Both the position numbers and the translations under genes were made by a program. This document shows positions 33,898-42,902 of a stretch of 64,000 nucleotides of DNA, piece after piece. The notes under the pieces were generated by a model. The model was not told the origin of the DNA. It saw nothing but the letters and a program-made list of their open reading frames with translations, and did not search any database. Source of the DNA: JAEUMY01 sp031394355 (GTDB taxonomy: Bacteria; Pseudomonadota; Gammaproteobacteria; Burkholderiales; Usitatibacteraceae); NCBI GenBank assembly GCA_031394355.1, contig JANNSU010000059.1, positions 248,001 through 312,000 of the forward strand, read 5' to 3'. Every line of letters starts with the position of its first letter. The first letter of the stretch is position 1.

Positions 33898-35232
33898 CTA
33901 ACGTCCCGCGACCAGAACGCGAAAGTCTTTCATTGCTGCCTGAAACTCGGCGGGCTTGAATTTCTCATCATTCGACAGCGTGGCCTGCACTTTGCCCAGA
34001 CCGCGATTCAGGGCTGGCGCATTTCCCAGCAAGCCTCGTTTGTTCAGGTAGTTGACGACGCTGCCCAGCGCCATGGCTGCCTGTTCGGCAGCGGCATAGT
34101 CGTTGTAGTTTCCGCCCAGTCCCTCGTCGATGAGAGACAGCGCAACGCCACGAAGGGCCTGCTCGTTGAAGGTAAAGCCCTCAATTCGTTTGGTGATGCC
34201 CAAAGCCATCTGCTTCAACTTGGCGGCTTCGGCATTGATATCACCCTTGCCGCCTGCCGCATGGTGCAGCTTGAGAACCTGATCGTTGACCTCTGCCCCA
34301 AGCTTGCCATCAATCTGGCGGGCGATTGCGCGCAGCATGAGCATGTTCGAGTCGTTGAGACGCGCCAGACCCGGGCCTGGACTGGCGCCAAAAGCAGTCT
34401 TGGGCTGCCACCTCAGGTCAGACATGGGGTGATGACACGCGTGGCAGTCAAACAGCGTCAATTCAGGGAAGATGCCATCCCGGCCACGTTTCGGGTCGGC
34501 AAGGATATCCATCATTTCTGCAACGGCCAGCGCCTGACCGATGGCCCAGACTTTCACGCCATCCCACGGGCGCTTCCGTTCTTCATAGTCCTTGTCGAGC
34601 CGGAAGTGCGCGGGTGCGGTCATTGAAAAGGTCTCGAGCTCAAAGCTCATTCTCGGATGCCCTGCACCCATGATGCGGTGAGTCACAAACTTGTCCTGAT
34701 TTCCCCAGTGGCAAGACAGGCAGAGTTTGGCACGTGCGGTGGGGTCGGACAGGGGATACAGACCGCTTTCAACATTCTTTGCATGCGTTGCCGCAGGTTC
34801 AACATGAGGCTTCACATACCGTTCCGCCGGACCATGGCAGGCCTCGCAAGAGATGCCGTCCCCGAACTTGAATCGCTCACCCTGCTTCGTGGAAGGAATG
34901 TTGTGGGCATGGCAGTCGAGGCAGAGCTTCTCCTGGTGCGCAGGCTTGGTGATGCCAAGATTCTTGACGATACGGGCAGAGCGGTCGTTGAACAGGACTT
35001 GATAGGCCTTGTTGGCATGCTTGTCGAGGCGCGACCAGGTCACGTACTCGTTCTGCAAAACATTTGAGCCCTTCCATTCAATGATCGAGCCGTGACAGAG
35101 GCTGGATGCGCAAGTTACCGTACCAATTGACTTGTCTGGCGACTGGTAGGGGAGGGGATGGAAGTTCTGCGCATATGCTGCAGACGCCAGCGCGGTCGAG
35201 ACAGTCCAGAGCAGTGCATTCCAGAGCTTCAT
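33898..35232 (-). CDS. Periplasmic tetra/pentaheme cytochrome c (cytochrome c554-like)
   Basis: A 444-residue secreted protein with a signal peptide (residues 5-21, cleavage AYA-Q). It has four canonical heme sites (CLDCH 104, CEACH 129, CLSCH 171, CHACH 263) plus an N-terminal CASSLCH at 41-47 that could be an atypical CX4CH site. The region after residue 270 is helical and heme-free. The motif order resembles cytochrome c554-type tetrahemes. Its ATG overlaps the stop of the giant decaheme protein, and only 9 bases separate it from the flavoprotein fusion. A shuttle between periplasmic multihemes is the likely role (inference). Confidence 0.85.
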   Translation of the reverse strand: MKLWNALLWTVSTALASAAYAQNFHPLPYQSPDKSIGTVTCASSLCHGSIIEWKGSNVLQNEYVTWSRLDKHANKAYQVLFNDRSARIVKNLGITKPAHQEKLCLDCHAHNIPSTKQGERFKFGDGISCEACHGPAERYVKPHVEPAATHAKNVESGLYPLSDPTARAKLCLSCHWGNQDKFVTHRIMGAGHPRMSFELETFSMTAPAHFRLDKDYEERKRPWDGVKVWAIGQALAVAEMMDILADPKRGRDGIFPELTLFDCHACHHPMSDLRWQPKTAFGASPGPGLARLNDSNMLMLRAIARQIDGKLGAEVNDQVLKLHHAAGGKGDINAEAAKLKQMALGITKRIEGFTFNEQALRGVALSLIDEGLGGNYNDYAAAEQAAMALGSVVNYLNKRGLLGNAPALNRGLGKVQATLSNDEKFKPAEFQAAMKDFRVLVAGR

Positions 35233-38200
35233 TTCTTGGCCTCCACGCGCGCCACGAAGCTTGCGCGATCGATCATGTCACTGACAGTCCAAAGTGATCC
35301 GTCAGGATTGAGATAAAACTTCTTCATTTCGTCCTTGTTGAACGGGCGTGAACCGATGCGGCCCAGAACGGCGATCTGGCCACCAGTCTCATCCACGGCA
35401 CGATCACGATCCAATCCCTTCGCCAGAGCGATGGCTGCGCTGCGGGTCTTCCGCCACGCCACGATCTGCGGTTTGGGATCAGGAGAGAAACCGTAGAACT
35501 TGGGCTGCGTGTCCGGTGCAGTCAGCTGTACAACCTTGAGCCCGTTGACACCGTCTGCCACATAGGCAAACAGCGAGGCATTGGTCGAGCCCACCACGAC
35601 ATCGCGGGCATCATTCAACGCGCCTTCGGCATTGAAGAACTGGTACAGCTTGGGCGATTCCGGCTTCTCGATGTCGATGATGGCCAAGCCTTCCTTGGTC
35701 GCAGCGACATAAGCAAACGTCCGGGCAAGGTAAATGCCGCGCGCATCCGCAATGCGAATATTCGCATTGGTCAGCCTTGGCTTTGTCGGCAGCGTGACAT
35801 CGATGACATTGAGGCCCTGTGCAGTGGTCACGAAGAGATAGCGGAACTGCAATGCGGAGGCGCGTGGATCCTTGACAGTGATCCGGCTTGCAACCTTGGG
35901 CTTCAGCGGATCATCCACGTCAACGATCACGACCGCATCGGCTGTAGTGATGTACAGGTAGTGTCCACCGACTACAACATGTCGCGCACCATTGAGTACA
36001 CCACCTTCATTCCAGGTCAGCGCGCGCTTGAAGAAGTTATTGCGCGGCTCACCGTCGTTCAGCGTGTTGACGTCGGTCAGGATGAGTCCTTCTTCTGCAT
36101 CAACGATGAACGCGTAGTTGTAGATCGGATGGAACGCCTGTTCCTGATTGGTGATTCGCATCAGGTCGCCTTGATTGCGTTCCGGTGCAATGGGCTGGTT
36201 GGTCGGGAGCGCAACGCAGGTCGCGTTCTTTGACGGGATGTGCGTGTCATGTCCCAGCGGAGAGAACGGTGCGGAGATTATGCGTTGCGAGATACCCTTG
36301 TTCGCGATCGAGGCCACGTCATAGACCCGCATGCCCCCGGGACCTTCGCTTGCGAAGAGATACTCGCCGCGCAATGTGACACAGCGTGCCTCGCCCTTGG
36401 TGGTGTGATCGTGCGCGAACGCCAGCTCCTTGTTGCGCTTCTGATGATCCGCATACCAGTCGGGATAGGCATACCGATGTAGGTAACTTCCAATCACCGA
36501 CTGCGGCTCGTCCCATTCTGTCACCTGAACCGCCTCAACATGCTTCTCTTCTCCAACCCAGGCATTGAAGCCAACGAAGTTGAGAAAGTTTGTGCCATGC
36601 AGGAGCAGCTGCGCCATGATCGCGTTGTTGTCGTTCTGCTTGGACAGGTGGCAATCGGTGCAGGTCTTGGTCTCGGTCTTCCGTTCCGTATGCGGATAAT
36701 GCGGCGCGAATGCCTGAGACGAGAAACCGCTTGCTGCGACGGGTGGCTGCTGGATGTAGATGCGTTCGCGACTGGAGTTTGTCGAGGACAGGATCAGTGC
36801 AGAAGAAGAGCGGATCGGCGCAATGCGCATATCCTTCACCGGGCCATGGCGACCCAGCTGGAACGCATCATCGCGTGCAACCTGGGGATTGTAGGTCGCG
36901 TAGTTTCGTGTCTCGCCACCTTCGTAGTGGTGCTTCTCCGTCTTCCAGTTGGCCTGAATGGGGAGATGACAGCCCGCGCAGGTGGTGGACCAGGACAGAT
37001 GGCAGGTGAAGCAGGTCATCTTGTCGTCGCCGTGGGCCAGATCCGCCTCGGTCGATCCGACACCGGGACCCCACTTGCCCGCCCGGCCATCGGCACCTTT
37101 TGCCGTCAGCTTGGCCCGCGCCGCCTTCTCGTTGTAGTCCTTGTGCGCCGGATCCATCGTGTTCTTGACCAGCGACATTTCCCACTCGAGGTCAGCGTGA
37201 AGCGCCGAACGTTGATACAGCTTGCCCTCACGCCATTCGAAGCGCTTGCGGCCGTCCTGGGTGCGGAGCAACTTCATGTCCATGCCGCCCGGGCGGGCAG
37301 CGGGGCCGCTGGTGAACAGTGTGGGCAGCTGGGTGGCCGTGCCGTGGCAATCGCGGCAGTCGATCTCGATGGCAGCAGCCACTTCCCCGTAGATGTGACC
37401 ATTGCCATGCATGTCCTGCGCGAAATGGCAGTCCACACAATGGAAGCCGACATCGAGGTGAATCGACGTGAGATGGACTGCCTTCTTGGGATTGGCAGGA
37501 TCGAATTTCTTCGGGTCATCGTCCCGAACCATCGCGCCATCCTTGTCCAGCAGATTGCCCTTGCGGTCACGTTTGAACACTGCACGGAAGTTCCAGCCGT
37601 GACCATGGTAGTCACCAAACTGCGTGTCCTTCAGGCTGGGATTCAGCTTGGAGACTTCCTTCAGAAACTCCGGATCGCTCCACTTGCCGCGAATGGCAGC
37701 CTCTTCCGGATTGCGGTCCAGAATGCGCCGGGCTTCCTCTGCTGTGGGGTACTTTTGCTTTTCCGGCCACATGAACGGGGCATCGGATTCGTAGTCCCAC
37801 ATGATCATGCCGTAGTACGTATTCACGAACACGTTGGGCTGGTGCATGTGGCAGACCATGCACTGCGACGAAGGGATGGCACGCGTGAACTGGTGCTTGA
37901 TCGGGTGGCCCGACTTTTCCTTGCTGATGGTTGGGTCTGCTGTGGCTGATTTGCCGTCGTTGCCATATTTCGCGTACGGACCGGAGTGGCCGGGATCGCG
38001 GTCATTGGCATAAGGTGTATGGCAGGCGGTGCAGCCCGAAGAGCGATAGTCGCCAGGTTGTTCGTTCGTCCCGAGGAACCACAGGTGCGGATCGTTCAGG
38101 CGGGTCTTGGTGATGTTGATGACCGGCACGGCAATACGGCTGCCGGTTGCAGGCCCGCGGTTCGACTGCTTGATGTCCGGGCGACCGGGTTCATCAAGGC

Positions 38201-39116
38201 GTTGGATCAGGCCTGTCGAGTTGGGCAGACCGACTTCCGGGAACTGAGTATTGATCACGCGGCCGCCACGCTCAAACACGCGGAACACGTCTGCCGGCGG
38301 AATCGTCTCCCATGCCGGTAACGGCGCAAGCTGCGGCAGGATACCCATCTCGGTCATGTGCGGATTGACCGGAATCGGATTCTTGATGAGTCCTGGCTGA
38401 CTATCGGCTGTATATACCTCGCCGAGAATGTATCGCTTGAACGGCACGATGCCGTTGTTGTAGGCCGCACCACCCCACAGCATGGCGCTCGTTGACATGA
38501 GGCTGCGCTCTGATGCCTGGATGATTGGCAGGTGGCAGGCACCGCAGGCCTCGCGAGCCACGCGGTAGTCGCCGGGGTTGATGAAGCGAATGAATTCGGG
38601 GGCTTCCTTGTTGAGCAGGGTATAGCTGCCCTCGGGGTTGGCGGCGGACGGGTAGTTCCATTTGGAGGGATAGCGCGGCAGGATGTGTGCCGACTCCATC
38701 GCATTGAAGTACGCATCCTTGGCGTCCTTCTTGTAATTCGCCCCATCCGGCTTGCGAATATTCGCGTTGCCGCCGTGACAGTCCGTGCAACCCAGGATGA
38801 CGCCCGGATTGACGTGCATCGTCCCGTGGTCGCCCTTGAGTCCATCTTGGTCGTAGCCGGTGTGACAGGTCTTGCAGCCGGCCGACTTGCCAGCGGCTTG
38901 GGCAACAGTTTGTTGTGCCGGTGCCGCCGCATGCGGCGTATAGGTCCGCGGAACTGGCTTGAGCTCACCCGCCGCAAATACACCTGCGCCGAGGAAGAGG
39001 ACGCAAGCGGCAGTGAGGCCAGCCAGCTTGCCCGAAATTCGGCTTGTCAGGACGGGCCGCTTTGCCGGCGTGGTGCCGGGTTGATGGGGTAATTGCAAGG
39101 TGGTGTGATCCATCAT
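35229..39116 (-). CDS. Decaheme cytochrome c with C-terminal LVIVD beta-propeller-like repeats
   Basis: A 1295-residue protein. Residues 31-49 are a membrane/signal segment without an obvious cleavage site. Ten CxxCH sites lie between residue 81 and about 820 (CKTCH, CTDCH, CGACH, CTACH, CMVCH, CVDCH, CRDCH, CFTCH, CAGCH, CTDCH). From about residue 900 to 1200 come LVIVD-type repeats (YLYITTADAVVIVDVDDP, LFVTTAQGLNVIDVTLP, YVAATKEGLAIIDIEKP, FAYVADGVNGLKVVQL), a surface or propeller-like fold. The fusion suggests an electron-carrying domain joined to an interaction platform. Two palindrome copies are read A-N-I-R, one near the second heme and one in the repeats. The substrate is unknown. Confidence 0.87.
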   Translation of the reverse strand: MMDHTTLQLPHQPGTTPAKRPVLTSRISGKLAGLTAACVLFLGAGVFAAGELKPVPRTYTPHAAAPAQQTVAQAAGKSAGCKTCHTGYDQDGLKGDHGTMHVNPGVILGCTDCHGGNANIRKPDGANYKKDAKDAYFNAMESAHILPRYPSKWNYPSAANPEGSYTLLNKEAPEFIRFINPGDYRVAREACGACHLPIIQASERSLMSTSAMLWGGAAYNNGIVPFKRYILGEVYTADSQPGLIKNPIPVNPHMTEMGILPQLAPLPAWETIPPADVFRVFERGGRVINTQFPEVGLPNSTGLIQRLDEPGRPDIKQSNRGPATGSRIAVPVINITKTRLNDPHLWFLGTNEQPGDYRSSGCTACHTPYANDRDPGHSGPYAKYGNDGKSATADPTISKEKSGHPIKHQFTRAIPSSQCMVCHMHQPNVFVNTYYGMIMWDYESDAPFMWPEKQKYPTAEEARRILDRNPEEAAIRGKWSDPEFLKEVSKLNPSLKDTQFGDYHGHGWNFRAVFKRDRKGNLLDKDGAMVRDDDPKKFDPANPKKAVHLTSIHLDVGFHCVDCHFAQDMHGNGHIYGEVAAAIEIDCRDCHGTATQLPTLFTSGPAARPGGMDMKLLRTQDGRKRFEWREGKLYQRSALHADLEWEMSLVKNTMDPAHKDYNEKAARAKLTAKGADGRAGKWGPGVGSTEADLAHGDDKMTCFTCHLSWSTTCAGCHLPIQANWKTEKHHYEGGETRNYATYNPQVARDDAFQLGRHGPVKDMRIAPIRSSSALILSSTNSSRERIYIQQPPVAASGFSSQAFAPHYPHTERKTETKTCTDCHLSKQNDNNAIMAQLLLHGTNFLNFVGFNAWVGEEKHVEAVQVTEWDEPQSVIGSYLHRYAYPDWYADHQKRNKELAFAHDHTTKGEARCVTLRGEYLFASEGPGGMRVYDVASIANKGISQRIISAPFSPLGHDTHIPSKNATCVALPTNQPIAPERNQGDLMRITNQEQAFHPIYNYAFIVDAEEGLILTDVNTLNDGEPRNNFFKRALTWNEGGVLNGARHVVVGGHYLYITTADAVVIVDVDDPLKPKVASRITVKDPRASALQFRYLFVTTAQGLNVIDVTLPTKPRLTNANIRIADARGIYLARTFAYVAATKEGLAIIDIEKPESPKLYQFFNAEGALNDARDVVVGSTNASLFAYVADGVNGLKVVQLTAPDTQPKFYGFSPDPKPQIVAWRKTRSAAIALAKGLDRDRAVDETGGQIAVLGRIGSRPFNKDEMKKFYLNPDGSLWTVSDMIDRASFVARVEAKK
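35750..35769. repeat. 20-bp perfect palindrome around GCGAATATTCGC copy 12 (in decaheme/LVIVD gene)
   Basis: Core 35754-35765 flanked by CAAT and ATTG. It is read N-A-N-I-R-I on the minus strand, within the LVIVD repeat region. Confidence 0.95.
38754..38765. repeat. GCGAATATTCGC palindrome, copy 13 (in decaheme/LVIVD gene)
   Basis: Exact copy read G-N-A-N-I-R-K immediately after the second heme motif (CTDCHGG). This is the second copy in the same gene. Confidence 0.95.
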
Positions 39117-39118
39117 GT

Positions 39119-40924
39119 TCAGTACGTGAGCAACAGGTTGGCCAACACGGAGTACTGGACGCCGCGGCGGTCTTCGTCGAACAATTGCTTCATGCCTTTG
39201 CCCGGAACGAGCGCGCCTGTCGAGACATTGAAAATGATGTTCTGCGACATGAACGGGCGGTACTGCACGCCGGCGGAGAGATCGAGGCCAATGCTGCGAT
39301 GGATCGTCTCTTGATTGCGCAGCACCGCGAGCGAAGAGGTATTCATGAAGCGCATGTAATTGGCATTGGCGACAATGCGCACCTGTGGTGTGACATCAAT
39401 GTCTGCACCGATCCCCACGAGTGCAAGGCCCGGGTTCACGAAATTCGACTGCCCCTGGTCCTTTGACGAGCGGAGGTTGGGCAAGATGCCGTTGCGACTT
39501 GAAATCGTGACGCCGCCACCACCAACCAGCGGAATGGCCTGGCGGATCCAGAAGCTGGTATCGGCACCCGCGATCTGTGGATTCTCGAAGACGGCGTCGT
39601 ATCCCGTTGCCTTGCCATCGAACGGATTCTTGTCCCCGCTTGCGACTACGGCAGTGCCTCGTACCCGCATCCACGAGAAGTCGCGGGAGAGCTCCGCCGC
39701 AGCGAAGTAGGCCTGAATGTCCTGTGGCTTTTGTGCGAGCGGGTGCCGCTCATCGCGGCCGAATGCAGCATAGAACGAGCTGGTCAGATTCCAGCGGCCG
39801 AAGTGACCATCACCATTCAGTCCGAAATAGGTCACGCGATAGTTGCGCGGACGGCTATCACCCAACACGGCGGGACGTTCTTGGACGCCGTTATTGTTGA
39901 AGTAGATCTGTTTGCCTTCGCGGTTCTCGTTATGAAGAATCGTGGCCTGGGTGGTATGCCCGAGGACCGGGAAATCCTGGCGAAAAACATTGGCGACAAA
40001 GGAGTCGTCCTTGCGCCAGGCCTTGTTGATGTCATTCAATCCGCTGTTGGTGTCCTTTTCCAGCTTGCGGAACCACGCTATGTTGTACTGCCATTGATTA
40101 TTGTCACGTATGCCAAACAGGCGTGCGCCGAACGGGACATCCTGAAACAGGAAGCCGCGGAAGTCTGAAATGAAGGGCTGAATGCCGATCCGATAGGAAT
40201 CAAAATCATAGCGGTCGGACACGTTGCGCCAGTGAACGTCCACGAATGCTTCCTGGATCGCAATCTGATTGTCGCGGCGGATCTTGCCCTCTTGCGGGTT
40301 CAATCTCAGAAGACGAACTTCGCGGGCCTCGGTCTGATTGAAGTTGAGGACAGGAACCAGGCGGAATTCGTAGTCTGGCGGCTTGAATGTCGTGTTCCCC
40401 TTCACGACCGCAAAGGACAGAATGACGTTCTGGTTGAAGGTGTGCGAACGCCCATTGCCGAAGATATCCAGTGCGCCGGGTCGGTCGGAGGACTGTGCGC
40501 CAATGGGCACGGGCAGCCGTCTGGCCTCATACACGGTGTCAGAAATTGCTGACAGGGCGAGGAACCAGTCAGGTCCCCACTTCGCGAAAGGTATAAACGG
40601 CTTGTCACCCTTGAGGGTGTTGATGTTGTAGGGATCTAACCAGTTATCTTTCTGGCCGATAAGCTCCATGATGCGCCAGCGATCAGGTATAGCGACTGAC
40701 ACCCTGGGGTCCAGGGCCGACGGAGGCGGCACCTGCTTCGGATCTATGGGGGGAAGCTCATACTTGAGTGGCTTACCCTGCGGTCTCTTGAGATCGACTT
40801 CTTCCTTCACCTCAGGCTTGGCAGCGGCCTGCGGCGAGGTCGGAGGTGTTCCCTGAGACCAGGCCAGCGATACCACGCCAGCAGCAGCCAGCGCGGCAGG
40901 AATTCGTTTCAGGATGGCTTGCAT
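39119..40924 (-). CDS. Predicted outer-membrane beta-barrel protein of the redox operon
   Basis: A 601-residue exported protein with signal peptide MQAILKRIPAALAAAGVVSLAWS, then a Pro-rich linker (about 25-75). Many alternating-hydrophobic strands follow (FRLVPVLNFNQTEAREVRLLRL, GHFGRWNLTSSFYAAFGRD, VRIVANANYMRF, VQYRPFMSQNIIFNVSTGALV), and it ends VLANLLLTY. The C-terminal aromatic residue is typical of barrels inserted by BAM. It has no heme motif. By position between multiheme genes it could be the sheath of a porin-cytochrome conduit like MtrB, but I see no sequence match to MtrB. ATG 40924 is preferred over an upstream in-frame start that lacks a signal peptide. Confidence 0.7.
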   Translation of the reverse strand: MQAILKRIPAALAAAGVVSLAWSQGTPPTSPQAAAKPEVKEEVDLKRPQGKPLKYELPPIDPKQVPPPSALDPRVSVAIPDRWRIMELIGQKDNWLDPYNINTLKGDKPFIPFAKWGPDWFLALSAISDTVYEARRLPVPIGAQSSDRPGALDIFGNGRSHTFNQNVILSFAVVKGNTTFKPPDYEFRLVPVLNFNQTEAREVRLLRLNPQEGKIRRDNQIAIQEAFVDVHWRNVSDRYDFDSYRIGIQPFISDFRGFLFQDVPFGARLFGIRDNNQWQYNIAWFRKLEKDTNSGLNDINKAWRKDDSFVANVFRQDFPVLGHTTQATILHNENREGKQIYFNNNGVQERPAVLGDSRPRNYRVTYFGLNGDGHFGRWNLTSSFYAAFGRDERHPLAQKPQDIQAYFAAAELSRDFSWMRVRGTAVVASGDKNPFDGKATGYDAVFENPQIAGADTSFWIRQAIPLVGGGGVTISSRNGILPNLRSSKDQGQSNFVNPGLALVGIGADIDVTPQVRIVANANYMRFMNTSSLAVLRNQETIHRSIGLDLSAGVQYRPFMSQNIIFNVSTGALVPGKGMKQLFDEDRRGVQYSVLANLLLTY

Positions 40925-40926
40925 GA

Positions 40927-42891
40927 TTACAGTCCGGCGCATACGTTTTGTTCCGAGCTGCCGTTGAAAGGGGCTTGCGGGCACTGAACATAGCGCAGAC
41001 GGGCACCTGTGCCGCCAACGCTGATCTGGTCGTTGCGAATATTCGCAGGCGCGTTGGCAATGCCCGTGTTGAGCTGCCGACCGGCGTTGGCCACACCCAG
41101 GAAAGCGATCATGTCATCCTGATCCACCCCATCACCGGACACGCCAATCGCGCCGACCAGCTGGGCTCCACGATAGATGGGCACGCCGCCGGGGAATATC
41201 TGGATGCCGTTGCGAGCCCGCGCAAGTCCGCTGTCGTTGCCTGTGCCGCCAGCTGGTTGCCGACCTGCACAGCCAATGCTGATGTCCCCGGCCGCAATGG
41301 AACGGATGAGCTGGTTGTAGACCAGGTCAAGCTGCAGGCCCACGTTGAACGGGCTCCATTGATTGATCGGCGTGGACAGAGGGCCTGCTGGCGTATTGGC
41401 CACACCATCCGGGAAGTAGGGACGGTGAAGGTTCCCTATGCCGCGCATTGAGTAGGCTACGTTCCCAGTCAGGGCATTGGTATCGCCGACGAACGTCCTG
41501 AATCCTGAAACGTAGTCCGAAAAGTTGCGCGTCGGGAAGGCGGGTGAGTTGCTGACATAGGCCGTGACAAGATCATTGCCCACGACACTCACCGGCGCAC
41601 CTGCCAGGAATCGCGGCCCAGGAAGCGCGCCCAACTCCTGTGCGAAACCGGGATGCGAGAAGACCAACGCCCCCCGCGCCTTTTGCAATGAGACGTCTGT
41701 GCCGAAGATTGGCGCGTCCGGCGTACGGACCAAGCCAAGCAGTTCACCGTTGGTGTCCACGACAGAAATGGTGACTTGTGCTGCACTACCGAGGGGGCGG
41801 CGAATCTGGGCCCGGGCGCGGTTGGCAATGGACAGTGCCTCGCGAAGAATCTGCGTGGCTTCCGCGGAGGTCATGCGCGTGTCTGTGCCCGCGCGCGGGA
41901 GGTGGCGGTTTGCGTTGGCTGCGTCGACAAGCACGAATCCGCTCAAGTCCGCGAATGCGCCGGTATCCGCACGAAATCCGGAGGCGGCGCTGCCGAACGC
42001 GCTGCCGTCACGCACGGTCGCCGTGGTGTAGTGGGTGACCGCAATCAGCGCACCCGGCAAGACGGAAAACGCAGGTGCTGTTGCCGGATTGCTGGATAAC
42101 GACTCGTTGTCGACATAACGGAAGGTGCGGCCATCGGCCGTGATCCGGTCTGCGCGAATGTCGGTGGGTGCTGCGAATCCTGAGCTGCCTGCCAAAGCGA
42201 TCAATTCATCCAGATCAGCGTCTATGTCTGTGATATTCAGGTCGAGGCTGTACCTGCCGTCCGCTATGACGCCTATACCCCCGACAACACGGCCATTCTT
42301 GTACAGCGGCAATCCGCCGGGGTCGGCAGATAGACCCAGCGGAGATGCCTTGGGTCCCAGCATCGCGTCGGCAGGACGACGAATGAGGTCAGAGCAGATG
42401 AGTTGGGAGAACTGCACGCCATATAGCGGGCCGGAAGGTTGCGTGAACTCGAGCGGATTGAAGTACTCCTGAACGATCTGGCTGGCCGTCCGAGTGGAAA
42501 ACGCATTGCCTGATGAAGACAGGTAAGCACCTGTCACTGCCTTGGCAATAGCTGCAAGGCTGGAAGGAATGGTGCCTTTGGCGATGCCATCGAGGCCGCC
42601 AGTCACACCCTTGCCGCTATTGATTTCGACGGTGGTTTCAGCGCCAGTCATCTGGAACACGCCGAGCACGTTGCCCACTCGGTCCGTCACGGCGAAGGTG
42701 CCGCGTGCACCTCTGGCAGTCGCTTCCGATGACGCCTGCGCGAAGATCCGCTGCACTTCGGCGGCGGTCAGGAAGTCCTGGGCAGGCTGCGTTGTATTGC
42801 AATCACCGGTACAACTCTGCGAGCCGGTACCACCACCGCCCCCTGAACAGGCTGCGAGGAGAAAGACCAGCAGGAGAATGCCGCGCCGCAT
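40927..42891 (-). CDS. Lipoprotein with two GlcG/HbpS-like (heme-binding) domains
   Basis: About 654 residues. Lipobox LLAAC-S in the signal peptide MRRGILLLVFLLAAC implies a lipid anchor, followed by a Gly/Ser linker with one C-x3-C. Two GlcG/HbpS (DUF336)-type domains can be seen, one starting LTAAEVQRIFAQASSEATARG with FAVTDRVGNVLGVF, the other MTSAEATQILREALSIANRAR with ISVVDTNGELLGLVRTPDAP. Repeated GVPIYRGAQLVGAIGVSGD/GLPLYKNGRVVGGIGVIADG blocks are typical of the family. Some members bind heme. ATG 42891 gives the best signal peptide; a GTG at 42906 overlaps the previous stop. One palindrome copy is read A-N-I-R. Confidence 0.78.
   Translation of the reverse strand: MRRGILLLVFLLAACSGGGGGTGSQSCTGDCNTTQPAQDFLTAAEVQRIFAQASSEATARGARGTFAVTDRVGNVLGVFQMTGAETTVEINSGKGVTGGLDGIAKGTIPSSLAAIAKAVTGAYLSSSGNAFSTRTASQIVQEYFNPLEFTQPSGPLYGVQFSQLICSDLIRRPADAMLGPKASPLGLSADPGGLPLYKNGRVVGGIGVIADGRYSLDLNITDIDADLDELIALAGSSGFAAPTDIRADRITADGRTFRYVDNESLSSNPATAPAFSVLPGALIAVTHYTTATVRDGSAFGSAASGFRADTGAFADLSGFVLVDAANANRHLPRAGTDTRMTSAEATQILREALSIANRARAQIRRPLGSAAQVTISVVDTNGELLGLVRTPDAPIFGTDVSLQKARGALVFSHPGFAQELGALPGPRFLAGAPVSVVGNDLVTAYVSNSPAFPTRNFSDYVSGFRTFVGDTNALTGNVAYSMRGIGNLHRPYFPDGVANTPAGPLSTPINQWSPFNVGLQLDLVYNQLIRSIAAGDISIGCAGRQPAGGTGNDSGLARARNGIQIFPGGVPIYRGAQLVGAIGVSGDGVDQDDMIAFLGVANAGRQLNTGIANAPANIRNDQISVGGTGARLRYVQCPQAPFNGSSEQNVCAGL
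41035..41046. repeat. GCGAATATTCGC palindrome, copy 14 (in GlcG/HbpS lipoprotein)
   Basis: Exact copy read A-P-A-N-I-R-N-D-Q. The tetrapeptide recurs as P-A-N-I-R-N-D in the unrelated hydrolase at copy 18, purely because of the DNA site. Confidence 0.95.
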
Positions 42892-42902
42892 CACGGTGGG
42901 CC

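Noticed and set aside
36540..37949. Plus-strand 469-codon open frame opposite the decaheme gene
   Set aside because: The minus strand carries ten CxxCH motifs in one frame; the plus-strand translation has no domain.
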